64,000 nt of DNA from Clostridia bacterium (lineage in GTDB: Bacteria > Bacillota > Clostridia > UMGS1810). Of this stretch, positions 9,893 to 18,514 are shown one piece after another. The translations under genes and the position numbers were made by a program. Each line of letters begins with the position of its first letter. Position 1 is the stretch's first letter. The stretch is taken from contig JAFSCF010000019.1 of assembly GCA_017436905.1 (NCBI GenBank), forward strand, positions 62,001-126,000, written 5' to 3'. The notes under the pieces were generated by a model. It was given only the letters and a program-made list of their open reading frames with translations, did not search any database and had not been told where the DNA came from.

Positions 9893-9912
9893 GTATACAT
9901 CATGATATATAC
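9893..9912. promoter_or_regulatory. Putative mazEF operator palindrome
   Basis: GTATACATCATGATATATAC is a 20-base near-perfect palindrome (one mismatched pair, centre ATCATGAT). It lies between the mazEF -10 box and the mazE start codon, covering the expected transcription start, which is where an autoregulating ribbon-helix-helix antitoxin would bind. Binding is inferred. Confidence 0.6.
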
Positions 9913-9916
9913 TAAC

Positions 9917-9945
9917 ATTATACAAAGGTTCAGCAAGAAAGTCAA
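9917..9945 (-). promoter_or_regulatory. Promoter of mazEF
   Basis: Minus-strand TTGACT (9940-9945), a 17-base spacer and a perfect TATAAT (9917-9922), located in the gap between alr and mazE. Confidence 0.85.
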
Positions 9946-9952
9946 ATGCAGT

Positions 9953-11116
9953 TTATACCAAGTAATTCAGCACTTTCACAACTTTACCGTCTTTTATGTA
10001 AACTCGGGGGACGCGCTTGCCGACAACCGAAAGCACTTCATAATTTATAGTGCCTGCCAATGCAGCAACAGAGTCTACGGTAATTGTATTATTGCCATCT
10101 GTGCCGAATAATATAACTTCATCTCCAATTTTTATATTTTTAATTTCGGTTACATCTGCCATAGTCTGGTCCATACATACTCTGCCTATAACTTTTGCCA
10201 TGCAGCCGCCTACTATAACCTCAGCCTTATTTGAAAGCGACCTGAAATACCCGTCTGCATAGCCTATGCCAAATGTGGCTATATCTATAGGTGCCTCTGT
10301 TGTGTACGTACCGCCGTAACTTACGTCTATGCCTGCGCCGACACGCTTGACGTCTGTAACTTTTGATTTAAGCTGCATTGCAGGTAAAAGTTCAAGTTCT
10401 TCTGTATTAGTCTGCTCTGACGGATAGTATCCGTATGTTATAATACCGCTACGTACCATATCAAGATGGTATTGAGGATAGTTCACTATTCCACCGCTGT
10501 TACAGCAATGGCGTATGGGAATATCAAGACCTTTTTGTTTAAGTTCGTCGCAAAGCGCAATAAATCTTTCAAACTGTATTTGAGTAAAATCGCTTTCTTT
10601 ATCGTCTGCTTTGGAAAAGTGGGTAAATATTCCGTCTATGCTTATATTTGGCAATTTTGAAATTGCAATAATTTCATCTATCATTTCATCACGGTTATCG
10701 CCCACCGCCATATAGCCGATACGGCTCATACCGGTATCTACTTTAATATGCAATCTCGCTTTTTTGCCAAGAGCGGTCGCAATAGAAGAAATGCGCTTGG
10801 CAATTTCTACATTAAAGACAGTTATAGATATATCACGGTCTACAACATGAACAAATTCATCGTCATCTACAGGACCAAGAATTAAAATAGGCGTGTCAAA
10901 CCCGTTTCGGCGAAGTTGCATAGCCTCGTCTGCAGACGCCACTCCAAAAAAGTCTGCTCCGTTATCAACAGCAACTTTTGCAACCTCTTTATAGCCGTGT
11001 CCGTAACCGTCTGCCTTAATTACAACAAGCAGTTTGGTTTCGGGGTTAAGGCTTTTTCGAATGCAGGATATGTTATGAGCAATATTATCAAGATTAATCT
11101 CTGCCCATGCTCTCAT
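9953..11116 (-). CDS. alr: Alanine racemase
   Basis: PLP enzyme interconverting L- and D-alanine, supplying D-Ala for peptidoglycan. The 387-residue length is typical. The PLP-binding lysine is Lys34 in VVIKADGYGHG; the second catalytic region reads GIDVSYGGTYTTE in the C-terminal domain. The ATG at 11116 follows a GGCGGA ribosome binding site. It lies between a small lipoprotein gene and mazEF, matching the Bacillus acpS-ydcC-alr-ndoAI-ndoA arrangement. Confidence 0.97.
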   Translation of the reverse strand: MRAWAEINLDNIAHNISCIRKSLNPETKLLVVIKADGYGHGYKEVAKVAVDNGADFFGVASADEAMQLRRNGFDTPILILGPVDDDEFVHVVDRDISITVFNVEIAKRISSIATALGKKARLHIKVDTGMSRIGYMAVGDNRDEMIDEIIAISKLPNISIDGIFTHFSKADDKESDFTQIQFERFIALCDELKQKGLDIPIRHCCNSGGIVNYPQYHLDMVRSGIITYGYYPSEQTNTEELELLPAMQLKSKVTDVKRVGAGIDVSYGGTYTTEAPIDIATFGIGYADGYFRSLSNKAEVIVGGCMAKVIGRVCMDQTMADVTEIKNIKIGDEVILFGTDGNNTITVDSVAALAGTINYEVLSVVGKRVPRVYIKDGKVVKVLNYLV

Positions 11117-11135
11117 AATTAAATTCCGCCTTTCT

Positions 11136-11636
11136 CTACCGTGAAAACTTCTTTATGTCTATCTTAATTATATCATCACCGTCTGTATCTTCAATGCACA
11201 TTTTTTGGGGAACAAGTTTTTCGTCAAGTTCCATAACGGCTGTCGCTCTGTAAGGAGTATCTCCCGATATATCACACATCAGTACATATCCTCCGTTATC
11301 AGATACAATCTTTCCGCCCTTTAAGTATGCGTCAAAAAAATACGTAGGTATAAGTGCCAGTTCGTTGTCAGTTGTGCCTGCGATTATATCGCCTGCGTTG
11401 CCCGACAAAATAGAACTGTCTTTTCCAACCGTCAGTACAATATCACCGTAATCTACAATATACGTGCCGTCATCTAAGCGTTTACATAAATACTCATATT
11501 CATTTTCTGTTTTGTTGGACTTCACCTTTGCTATACACTCAGCCGTGTATGCACCATTAAATATTGTTTCTATCTTATCTTCGGTGCTCATATTATCAGC
11601 ACCGCAGCCCGCAAGCAGAGTTATCATAAGTAACAA
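11136..11636 (-). CDS. Small lipoprotein, possible counterpart of YdcC
   Basis: About 166 residues with a lipobox (ITLLAGC) followed by a mature acidic, beta-rich sequence (DDGTYIVDYGDIVLTVGKD..., ending DIIKIDIKKFSR). I recognise no firm domain; the pattern is compatible with a LolA-like lipoprotein fold. Position between acpS and alr is that of Bacillus ydcC, which is about twice as long. The TTG at 11636 is the first conventional start but leaves a signal without a basic residue. An in-frame CTG at 11657 would give MLRIGFTLLLMITLLAGC, a much better lipoprotein signal, with AAAGGA ten bases upstream; an in-frame TAA lies just before it. Confidence 0.7.
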   Translation of the reverse strand: MLLMITLLAGCGADNMSTEDKIETIFNGAYTAECIAKVKSNKTENEYEYLCKRLDDGTYIVDYGDIVLTVGKDSSILSGNAGDIIAGTTDNELALIPTYFFDAYLKGGKIVSDNGGYVLMCDISGDTPYRATAVMELDEKLVPQKMCIEDTDGDDIIKIDIKKFSR

Positions 11637-11663
11637 CGTAAAGCCGATCCTCAGCAGTTACAC

Positions 11664-12938
11664 TCAATCCTTTCCGCAGATCAAATCAATGGCATACGGG
11701 ATATTTTCTATTATATCGGCAGGTGTCATTCCGTACTCGCCTTTATCTTGCGCAGCCATATCACCTGCAAGTGAGTGGATATACACTCCGCACTGAACAG
11801 CATTTTCTATGCCCTGACCTATAAAAGACGCTATAATCCCCGCAAGCACATCGCCGCTGCCGCCGGTTGCCATACCTGCATTGCCGAGCAGATTGGCATA
11901 AATATTACCATACTCATCGGCAACCAGAGTTTTCTCTGATTTTAAAACGAGAGTAACACCCCATTTTACGGCAAACTCTTTGGCAAATTTTTCTCTATCT
12001 GCATTAATATCTTCAACAGCATATCCACTCAGGCGTGCAAACTCTGCTATATGCGGAGTAAGCACAACGGGCGGTTTTGCCGTTTTCAATATATTTATAT
12101 TCCGGGAAAGCGCATTTAGACCATCTGCATCTATAACTACGGGAACTTCAACCTCATGCAGTACACGTTTCAAAATACTGCGGACATCTTTGGTGTTTGA
12201 AAGTCCGCAACCAAACGCTAAAACTGAGGATTTATTAGCTTTTTCTATAATATCGCCGGCGCAATCTTTCAAAAGGTAGATGCCATTATCAGCAAGAGGG
12301 TATGTCATAACCTCGTGCAAAGAAATTTCAAAAATACTGTTAAGGCTATCGGGACAACCGAGCGTGATAAGACCGCCACCAGATTTTAGCGCAGCCTTTG
12401 ATGCCATAATTGCCGCACCGGTAAGGCCTTTGCTACCTGCAACTATAAAAATTTTTCCGTAATCGCCCTTATGGGTATTTGATTCTCTGGGCAATATTGA
12501 CGATTTAACTGTTTTATATGAAATAATGTTTTTGTCGTCTGTACGTGTTTTATCAATCAAAAAAGAGAAATTTTTAACCTTGTCACTACACTCAATGGCA
12601 ACAGCTGCAATTGCCATACCGCCGTCGTGCGACAAAGTCAGTTCAACTTTTTTAGCACCTAAGCGTAAAAGAATTGCCGACACATTATCGGCAAATTTAA
12701 AGTACGGCTTGCCAAGGTTATCCCTTAAAACAGAAATATCACGCAGTTCAAATCCACGCACGCCGGTGCCCAATGCTTTGGCAAACGCTTCTTTTGCAGC
12801 AAAGTTTGCAGCAATTCTTTCGGCGGCTTTTACGCCTGTAAACAAAGCGATTTCGTCTTCGTTAAAGCATTTTTTTATAAATGCCTCGCCGATATTTTCA
12901 AATCTTGAAATCTGCGCAATATCTATTCCGATAAGCAT
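11664..12938 (-). CDS. Fusion of holo-ACP synthase (AcpS) and ADP-dependent NAD(P)HX dehydratase (NnrD)
   Basis: Two enzymes in one 424-residue chain. Residues about 1-120 are AcpS, which puts 4'-phosphopantetheine on acyl carrier protein (IGIDIAQISRF with the metal-binding Asp, then NFAAKEAFAKALGTG). Residues about 140-424 are the ribokinase-like NnrD domain that repairs hydrated NAD(P)H (KIFIVAGSKGLTGAAIM, and GNAGMATGGSGDVLAGI near the nucleotide site). The NnrE epimerase domain usually found with NnrD is absent. The reading frame is continuous through the linker. It occupies the acpS position before the lipoprotein and alr. Confidence 0.9.
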   Translation of the reverse strand: MLIGIDIAQISRFENIGEAFIKKCFNEDEIALFTGVKAAERIAANFAAKEAFAKALGTGVRGFELRDISVLRDNLGKPYFKFADNVSAILLRLGAKKVELTLSHDGGMAIAAVAIECSDKVKNFSFLIDKTRTDDKNIISYKTVKSSILPRESNTHKGDYGKIFIVAGSKGLTGAAIMASKAALKSGGGLITLGCPDSLNSIFEISLHEVMTYPLADNGIYLLKDCAGDIIEKANKSSVLAFGCGLSNTKDVRSILKRVLHEVEVPVVIDADGLNALSRNINILKTAKPPVVLTPHIAEFARLSGYAVEDINADREKFAKEFAVKWGVTLVLKSEKTLVADEYGNIYANLLGNAGMATGGSGDVLAGIIASFIGQGIENAVQCGVYIHSLAGDMAAQDKGEYGMTPADIIENIPYAIDLICGKD

Positions 12939-12958
12939 GGCAATCTCTCTTTTCCAAA

Positions 12959-13480
12959 TTACATTTCACGCATAAAAACATTTCTCGGTACAAATGTTTT
13001 GAATGCTTCCAGCATTTTTGGGGTAGGCTCAAAAACGAGTTTGATTTTCTGCCCGTCTTTTGAAAAAACTGCAAAATACGCTTTGTCGTTGTTTACTCTT
13101 GATGATGCGTCAATCACGCGTGTAAAATTAGCGTTTTCTTCATTCTTATAACGTGCATCGCCAACAGGAGCAACTATATCAAATGTTTTAGAATGAACAG
13201 TAATTAATCTTTTGCGTTTTCTACGATTTACTATGCTGTCTACATCAAGTTCGCCGTTTGTTACGATATACTCATACTCCACATTCTGACCGCTGATAAG
13301 ATAATACGCACCATATATAACGCCGGCAACAAGCAAAAATGCTATGCTGCTGAGCGGTGTTATCAGCAAAAATGAGCAAACAGTGAGTAAAACAAGCATA
13401 GCAAGGAGTATAGCAACTATTTTAAGCATCTCCTTAACACCCTTTTTACGCGGTACAATGTACTCTAAAAAAATATCCAT
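12959..13480 (-). CDS. Two-helix membrane protein of unknown function (DUF6106-like)
   Basis: 173 residues: a basic N-terminus (MDIFLEYIVPRKKG), a hydrophobic hairpin of two membrane segments at about 20-60, then a soluble domain starting VEYEYIVTNGELDVDSIVNRRKRKR. That pattern recalls the clostridial DUF6106 family and other membrane-anchored PH-like domains; assignment is from memory of the motif only. It is 20 bases upstream of the acpS-nnrD start and probably in the same transcript. Function unknown. Confidence 0.65.
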   Translation of the reverse strand: MDIFLEYIVPRKKGVKEMLKIVAILLAMLVLLTVCSFLLITPLSSIAFLLVAGVIYGAYYLISGQNVEYEYIVTNGELDVDSIVNRRKRKRLITVHSKTFDIVAPVGDARYKNEENANFTRVIDASSRVNNDKAYFAVFSKDGQKIKLVFEPTPKMLEAFKTFVPRNVFMREM

Positions 13481-13507
13481 AATTATTCCCTCCGTCTATA
13501 TAACATT

Positions 13508-13537
13508 GGCAGACCTGCTATGATAAGCATGCCTGCC
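13508..13537 (-). other. Imperfect hairpin between mgsA and the membrane-protein gene
   Basis: GGCAGACCTGCT and AGCATGCCTGCC can pair around a six-base loop with a three-base internal mismatch. No T-run follows on the minus strand, so it is not a classical terminator; it may be an mRNA processing or stability element. Nothing else is recognisable in this 98-base gap. Confidence 0.3.
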
Positions 13538-13578
13538 TTAATGTACATTATTAATTATTTTTACCTGTTATGTATCTA

Positions 13579-13989
13579 TTATCCGTTGGTTTTCGGATTT
13601 ACAATATCTCGCCAGTCAAGGTCACCACGTTCCAAACCTCTCACTAAAACCTCAGCAGTAGCAACGTTTGTTGCCAATGGGATATTGTGAACATCGCACA
13701 ACCTGAAAAGTGCAGAAACATCGGGCTCATGAGGTTGCGCAGTCAATGGGTCACGGAAAAATATCACCAAGTCTATCTCATTATAAGCAATGCGCGCTCC
13801 AATCTGCTGATCACCACCCTGGGGGCCTGATAAAAATCTGTGTACTTTTAAACCGGTAGCATCTGCAACCAGTCCACCCGTAGTACCGGTGGCAAACAAA
13901 GTGTTTTTTGATAGGATAGATGTATACGCAATGCAAAACTGTACCATCAATTCTTTTTTCTTGTCGTGTGCTATAAGTGCTATGTTCAT
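13579..13989 (-). CDS. mgsA: Methylglyoxal synthase
   Basis: Converts dihydroxyacetone phosphate to methylglyoxal and phosphate, a relief valve for phosphorylated sugar excess. The 136 residues include the signature [13 protein letters not shown] with the catalytic Asp, and [14 protein letters not shown] in the phosphate-binding region. It lies 27 bases downstream of minD; this minD-mgsA neighbourhood is common in Firmicutes, where rodA or minE is often interposed. Confidence 0.97.
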   Translation of the reverse strand: MNIALIAHDKKKELMVQFCIAYTSILSKNTLFATGTTGGLVADATGLKVHRFLSGPQGGDQQIGARIAYNEIDLVIFFRDPLTAQPHEPDVSALFRLCDVHNIPLATNVATAEVLVRGLERGDLDWRDIVNPKTNG

Positions 13990-14016
13990 CTGTTTACCAT
14001 CCTTTACTTTTTATTT

Positions 14017-14817
14017 TTAAATATTTGTTTTTGAAAAAAGTTTCTTTAGTTTTCGGAAAAACTTATCATCATCCGGCATTTCCATTATGGGAACGTGTCT
14101 GCCCATTAAACGCTCGGCAATATTGCGATATGCTTTTCCCGAAAGCGAAGAAGGCATCTCGGCTACTGTTTCGTTACGGCTGGCGGCGATTATAACATCA
14201 GTATCGTCAGGTACAATACCCACCACCTGAACGCCTAAAGCGTCGATAGCATCGTCTACATTCATCATATAACCGTGCTTGATTAAGTTAGGGTGTATGC
14301 GGTTAATTACAAATCGCACATCGTCTACCCCCTGCTCTGCAAGCAGGTCTATAATTCTGTCGGCATCACGTATGGCAGACTTTTCCGCCATTGTAATAAC
14401 AAGCGCCTTGTCCGCGCCTGCAACAGCATTCCTGAACCCCTGCTCAATACCTGCAGGGCAGTCAATTAACACAAAATCTGCATCTTTTTTAAGCCTTTGA
14501 CAAAGGCGGCGCATATCTTCTTCATTAATAGCAGTTTTATCGCAGGTCTGTGCCGCAGCAAGAAATTTAAGATTCGGCCGGCGAGCATCCGTTAAAAGCG
14601 CTTTTTCGTAAAGGCTTTCATCTTTGATAACATCAACAATATCATACACAATGCTATCTTCAAGACCAAGTATAACATCAAGATTTCTAAGACCGATGTC
14701 GGTATCAACAAGGATAACCTTTTTGCCCAACGCAGCCAAAGCAATGCCCACATTGGCAGTTGTGGTACTTTTACCCACTCCGCCTTTTCCGGATGTTACA
14801 ACTATTATCTCTGCCAC
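14017..14817 (-). CDS. minD: Septum site-determining ATPase MinD
   Basis: ParA-family ATPase that positions the division septum. 266 residues with the deviant Walker A SGKGGVGKST at about 9-18, DTDIGLRNLD, and a C-terminal amphipathic helix (KFFRKLKKLFSK) of the membrane-targeting type. The start is GTG at 14817 behind AGGAGG. No minC lies upstream and no minE or divIVA nearby: the 223 bases before the gene hold only a promoter. Therefore minD is separated from the mreBCD-mrdA genes with which it is usually co-transcribed. Confidence 0.95.
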   Translation of the reverse strand: MAEIIVVTSGKGGVGKSTTTANVGIALAALGKKVILVDTDIGLRNLDVILGLEDSIVYDIVDVIKDESLYEKALLTDARRPNLKFLAAAQTCDKTAINEEDMRRLCQRLKKDADFVLIDCPAGIEQGFRNAVAGADKALVITMAEKSAIRDADRIIDLLAEQGVDDVRFVINRIHPNLIKHGYMMNVDDAIDALGVQVVGIVPDDTDVIIAASRNETVAEMPSSLSGKAYRNIAERLMGRHVPIMEMPDDDKFFRKLKKLFSKTNI

Positions 14818-14853
14818 CAGAGCATCCCTCCTGTCAAACGCTGCTCCGCTATT

Positions 14854-14882
14854 ATCATACTACATTAACGGAGATTTGTCTA
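14854..14882 (-). promoter_or_regulatory. Promoter of minD
   Basis: Minus-strand TAGACA (14877-14882), a 17-base spacer and TATGAT (14854-14859), each a five-of-six match to consensus. The rest of the gap up to 15040 is AT-rich and shows no gene or terminator that I can support. Confidence 0.75.
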
Positions 14883-15040
14883 TATTTTGCGTTTATTTTT
14901 TACTGTTTTGTAACTTTTTTACATAAATAATCAATTGTTTTTGTTAATCACAGAATACTTCTGATGTTATTTTCAAGTACTATATTGTCATTAAAATCTG
15001 CATAAGTATATTTAGTTGATTTTAAAATATTGTTGTATAC

Positions 15041-17092
15041 TCAAGGTAAAAGCGTATTTTTATAAGACAAATTATCTTTCTGTGATACTTCACCAATTTT
15101 GAAATACGCATCAAACACTTCTTTTGCAACGGGTGCTATAGCATTACCCGAACCTGCGTTTTCAACAACAACGGCAACTGCTATCTGCGGATTGTCGTAC
15201 GGCGCAAATGCCACAAATATTCCGTTTGCCGCACCGGTGGAAACCTGCGCAGACCCGGTTTTTGCGCAAACCTCTACGGGGTAATTAGCAAATACGCTTC
15301 CTGCCGTTCCGCCTTCCATACAAACTTTGCGCATACCTAAAAATATTGCATCCATTGTAGACTGCTTCATATCTATCTGCCCTAAAATTTCAGGAGTAGA
15401 AGAAACTGTTTCCTCGCCCGTTTGTCTGTCACGCACGTTTTTAAGCAGATGCATACGGTAACGTGTTCCGCCATTTGCAAGTGTGGCTGTATAACTTGCC
15501 ATCTGCAAAGGCGAAAAAAGGTTAAAAGACTGACCAATCGCCATCTGCAAAGTATCGCCGGGAAACCATTGCTGGTCAAACACTTTTTGCTTATATTGCG
15601 GATTTGCAAGTGTGCCCTTTGTTTCGCCCTCTATTTCAATACCCGTGTACTCGCCGAGTCCCATCTTTTTGCCATATTCAACCATTTTGTCAACACCGAG
15701 TCTGCGGCCGGCTTCGTAAAAGAAATAATTGCACGAATCACGCAGAGCATCCGACACATTTACGGGGCCGTGATTTTTACCCGTATCTGTATAAATCCAG
15801 CAGTTGAATTTCTGCCCGTAATATTCATACACACCTTCATCAAAAATGATTTCCGACGGCGAGATAACCTTTTCTTCCATAGCGGCGATGGCTGTCATCA
15901 TTTTAAATGTTGAGCCGGGCTCATACGCACCGCTTATAGCTCTGTTAAACATAGGTTTTAAAGGGTCATTGTAAAGCGCATTATAATCTTTTTCAAATGT
16001 TTTCGGGTTAAACGACGGATAATTTGCAAGCGCCAGAACTTCGCCGTTATTTACATCAACAGCAACACACGCTCCTGCAGATGCTCTGTAGCCACTGCTA
16101 TTTCCGCTGCGTAATGATGCAATAGTATTTGCAAGCGCAGATTCTGCAGCATGCTGAACATCAGAGTCTATTGTAAGCAGGGCGTTATTGCCCGCAATAG
16201 GTGCAACTTCGCTTGTAATAGATGCAGTTTTACCTTTAAAAGTCTGCTCTACGCTGCTTCTGCCGTCTTTACCGCGGATATATTTTTCAAGATGTTTTTC
16301 CATGCCGTCTTTACCTATGATGTCGTTCATACCATAGTTTTCGTCTTTTAACTGCTCGTATTCTTCCTGATAAATAATGCCGACACGGCCCAGTATATGC
16401 GCCGCCAGCCCGTCGTTTACATACTCACGCACGGGACTGGTTATGATATTTACACCGTCAAAATCCATACTGCGTTCTCTTATAATCATAACTACAGCAC
16501 TATCAACATCTGACGCAAAAGTATACGGATTGCTCACACTAAAAACTCTTGACGTCATTTCATAACGCACACCGGCAATTTTTCTCTTTTGCTCCGGGGT
16601 ATATTCATGGGATATTTCATAACGCTTGCACAATTCTGCAAAAAATGCATCAGCCGTATGAGGCTCTATCTTTTCGTCGTCACAAAGGGCATCGATTTTC
16701 TTTTGCCTTTCGGTCGGCTCGTATTCGCCATAAGTAAAATCCGTGCCATTTTCATTTAACGGCAGGGTATCTATATATTTTTGCCCGTAAGCGTCCATTA
16801 AACCGATAAGCGAAAGAATTGTACGGTTTAACTGCTCATCGGTGGCGGCGGTTTTTTGAAACTGAACGGAAAAACCCATTCTATTTGTAACAAGCGGTCT
16901 GCCGTAGCGGTCGAGTATTTCTCCCCTTGGGGCAGATATAGTCATAGAACGCACAAGGCGGCTTTCGCTTTTTTGTGCATATTCGCTACCGTTTACCAAT
17001 TGCAAATCAACAAGCCGTATAAGTATAAGAAATGCAAGAACAGCAGTAAAAATATATATTATTATAATTTTGTTGGACTCTCTGTCCTGCAT
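15041..17092 (-). CDS. mrdA: Penicillin-binding protein 2 (elongation transpeptidase)
   Basis: Class B PBP that crosslinks peptidoglycan during elongation with MreBCD. 683 residues from the ATG at 17092, which fits the AAAGG ribosome binding site better than the GTG three codons upstream. One N-terminal membrane segment (about 10-30), a PBP dimerisation domain (PRGEILDRYGRPLVTNR), then the transpeptidase domain: SxxK as STFK near residue 393, SCN, and KTGSAQ near 612. It is the last gene of the miaB-maf-mreBCD-mrdA run; I see no clear terminator after it. Confidence 0.95.
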   Translation of the reverse strand: MQDRESNKIIIIYIFTAVLAFLILIRLVDLQLVNGSEYAQKSESRLVRSMTISAPRGEILDRYGRPLVTNRMGFSVQFQKTAATDEQLNRTILSLIGLMDAYGQKYIDTLPLNENGTDFTYGEYEPTERQKKIDALCDDEKIEPHTADAFFAELCKRYEISHEYTPEQKRKIAGVRYEMTSRVFSVSNPYTFASDVDSAVVMIIRERSMDFDGVNIITSPVREYVNDGLAAHILGRVGIIYQEEYEQLKDENYGMNDIIGKDGMEKHLEKYIRGKDGRSSVEQTFKGKTASITSEVAPIAGNNALLTIDSDVQHAAESALANTIASLRSGNSSGYRASAGACVAVDVNNGEVLALANYPSFNPKTFEKDYNALYNDPLKPMFNRAISGAYEPGSTFKMMTAIAAMEEKVISPSEIIFDEGVYEYYGQKFNCWIYTDTGKNHGPVNVSDALRDSCNYFFYEAGRRLGVDKMVEYGKKMGLGEYTGIEIEGETKGTLANPQYKQKVFDQQWFPGDTLQMAIGQSFNLFSPLQMASYTATLANGGTRYRMHLLKNVRDRQTGEETVSSTPEILGQIDMKQSTMDAIFLGMRKVCMEGGTAGSVFANYPVEVCAKTGSAQVSTGAANGIFVAFAPYDNPQIAVAVVVENAGSGNAIAPVAKEVFDAYFKIGEVSQKDNLSYKNTLLP

Positions 17093-17110
17093 TAATCTCA
17101 CACCTTTCCA

Positions 17111-17626
17111 TCAATCAAGAAGAGAATGTGTACTCCTTATTCTTAAAAATTTGTTTACAAGAAAATATACGGGTATTGCCAAAACTGCATTATACACGCA
17201 TTCAATAAGAATAACACGCACAATCATATAGAAAAAATGTGCTCCGCCAAATATTGCCAGGCTGAATATAAAATATATCATTTCATAGGCAAATGTGCTG
17301 ATTGCCACAAGCATTGCCGCAGCACGGGGGGTTTCTCTGAAAAACTCCTGACCTACAAACACAACACCTATTGAAAGATACATCATCAAAAGTGCATTGA
17401 AGCCTATTATTCTGCCTCCCGAAACATCGAGCAGAAGTCCAGCCACCACAGCAAAAACTGCAGACGGAATACAATCGTTCATTAAAGAAAAGCAAACCAC
17501 CAGTATCAGCATAAGCGATGGTGCTATACCGAAAATAGTAAGTTCGCCTATAAGGGTGGTTTGCAAAATCAGAGCAACAAAAAGCAATACGTATGAAAGC
17601 ATATAATGTCTTTTTCTTTTGTTCAT
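17111..17626 (-). CDS. mreD: Rod shape-determining membrane protein MreD
   Basis: 171-residue integral membrane protein with about five hydrophobic segments, of the MreD family that bridges MreC and the elongation machinery. Sequence similarity in this family is weak, but the size, topology and position between mreC and mrdA leave little doubt. The ATG at 17626 follows GGGAGGTGTG. Confidence 0.93.
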   Translation of the reverse strand: MNKRKRHYMLSYVLLFVALILQTTLIGELTIFGIAPSLMLILVVCFSLMNDCIPSAVFAVVAGLLLDVSGGRIIGFNALLMMYLSIGVVFVGQEFFRETPRAAAMLVAISTFAYEMIYFIFSLAIFGGAHFFYMIVRVILIECVYNAVLAIPVYFLVNKFLRIRSTHSLLD

Positions 17627-17651
17627 CTGTTTGGCACACCTCCCGTTTTTA

Positions 17652-18482
17652 TTATTTTAAATCAGTTATTATAAACACCTCTGTAATACTGTCAAAATCC
17701 ACCGCAGGGTCAACTGTTGCCTGCTGGGAAAGCCCCGTTCCGTCGTCGGTAATTTCTAATACTTTACCTATATAAATGCCTTTTGGATATATTCCGCCCA
17801 TACCAGATGTTTCAAGGTCATCACCTGCAGTTATGATTGACTCTTTATCAACATAAACCATTCTGCATCTGCCCTGTTCCTGCAATTTTAAATCGCCCTC
17901 AACTATGGCAGAATCGCCCGTACGTTTAACAGACGCCGCAACAGACGATGTGGAATCTATAATAGATACGACTCTCGAATATGTAGAGCCTGCTTCGGAA
18001 ACATATCCGACCAATCCGTTGTCGGTAATTACGGGATCATAAAGTTCTACTCCGTCAGACGAGCCTTTGTCCACAGTAAACGAATTAAACCAGTTTCCGC
18101 TGTCTTTTGCAATAACTTCGGCAGTTTCGGTAACATATTCCACAGTACGCTCACGCATATCAAGCATAGAGCGCAGGCGTGTATTTTCTTTTTTTAATTC
18201 CTCGGTTTCTCTGATTTCTTTTTCTAAAAGCGCAACTTTATGTTTAAGTTCATCGTTCTCGGTCCGGTACTCATCCATATTGAAAATGAAAGAGAAAAAG
18301 TTTTGTGTTGAATTTATTGCCTTGCTTATAACTTTTTGCACGGGCGATATTATTACACCAACCGCATTACTTACAAAATTCGGCTTGAGCGAAGGTATGG
18401 TGGAAAGCGCCATAATTATTATAAGCAGGGCTGTCACACATATTAATATAACCTTACCTCTGTTACGTTCAAAGAAAGACAC
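17652..18482 (-). CDS. mreC: Rod shape-determining protein MreC
   Basis: Bitopic scaffold that activates the elongation PBP. 276 residues: one membrane segment at about 10-30, a coiled coil at about 65-105 rich in Glu and Lys, and a double beta-barrel domain (GLVGYVSEAGSTYSRVVSIID). Translation starts at GTG 18482 behind AAAAGGAGGTGG. It is flanked by mreB and mreD in the usual order. Confidence 0.95.
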   Translation of the reverse strand: MSFFERNRGKVILICVTALLIIIMALSTIPSLKPNFVSNAVGVIISPVQKVISKAINSTQNFFSFIFNMDEYRTENDELKHKVALLEKEIRETEELKKENTRLRSMLDMRERTVEYVTETAEVIAKDSGNWFNSFTVDKGSSDGVELYDPVITDNGLVGYVSEAGSTYSRVVSIIDSTSSVAASVKRTGDSAIVEGDLKLQEQGRCRMVYVDKESIITAGDDLETSGMGGIYPKGIYIGKVLEITDDGTGLSQQATVDPAVDFDSITEVFIITDLK

Positions 18483-18514
18483 TTTACCACCTCCTTTTTA
18501 AAGTTGTTTTTAAG

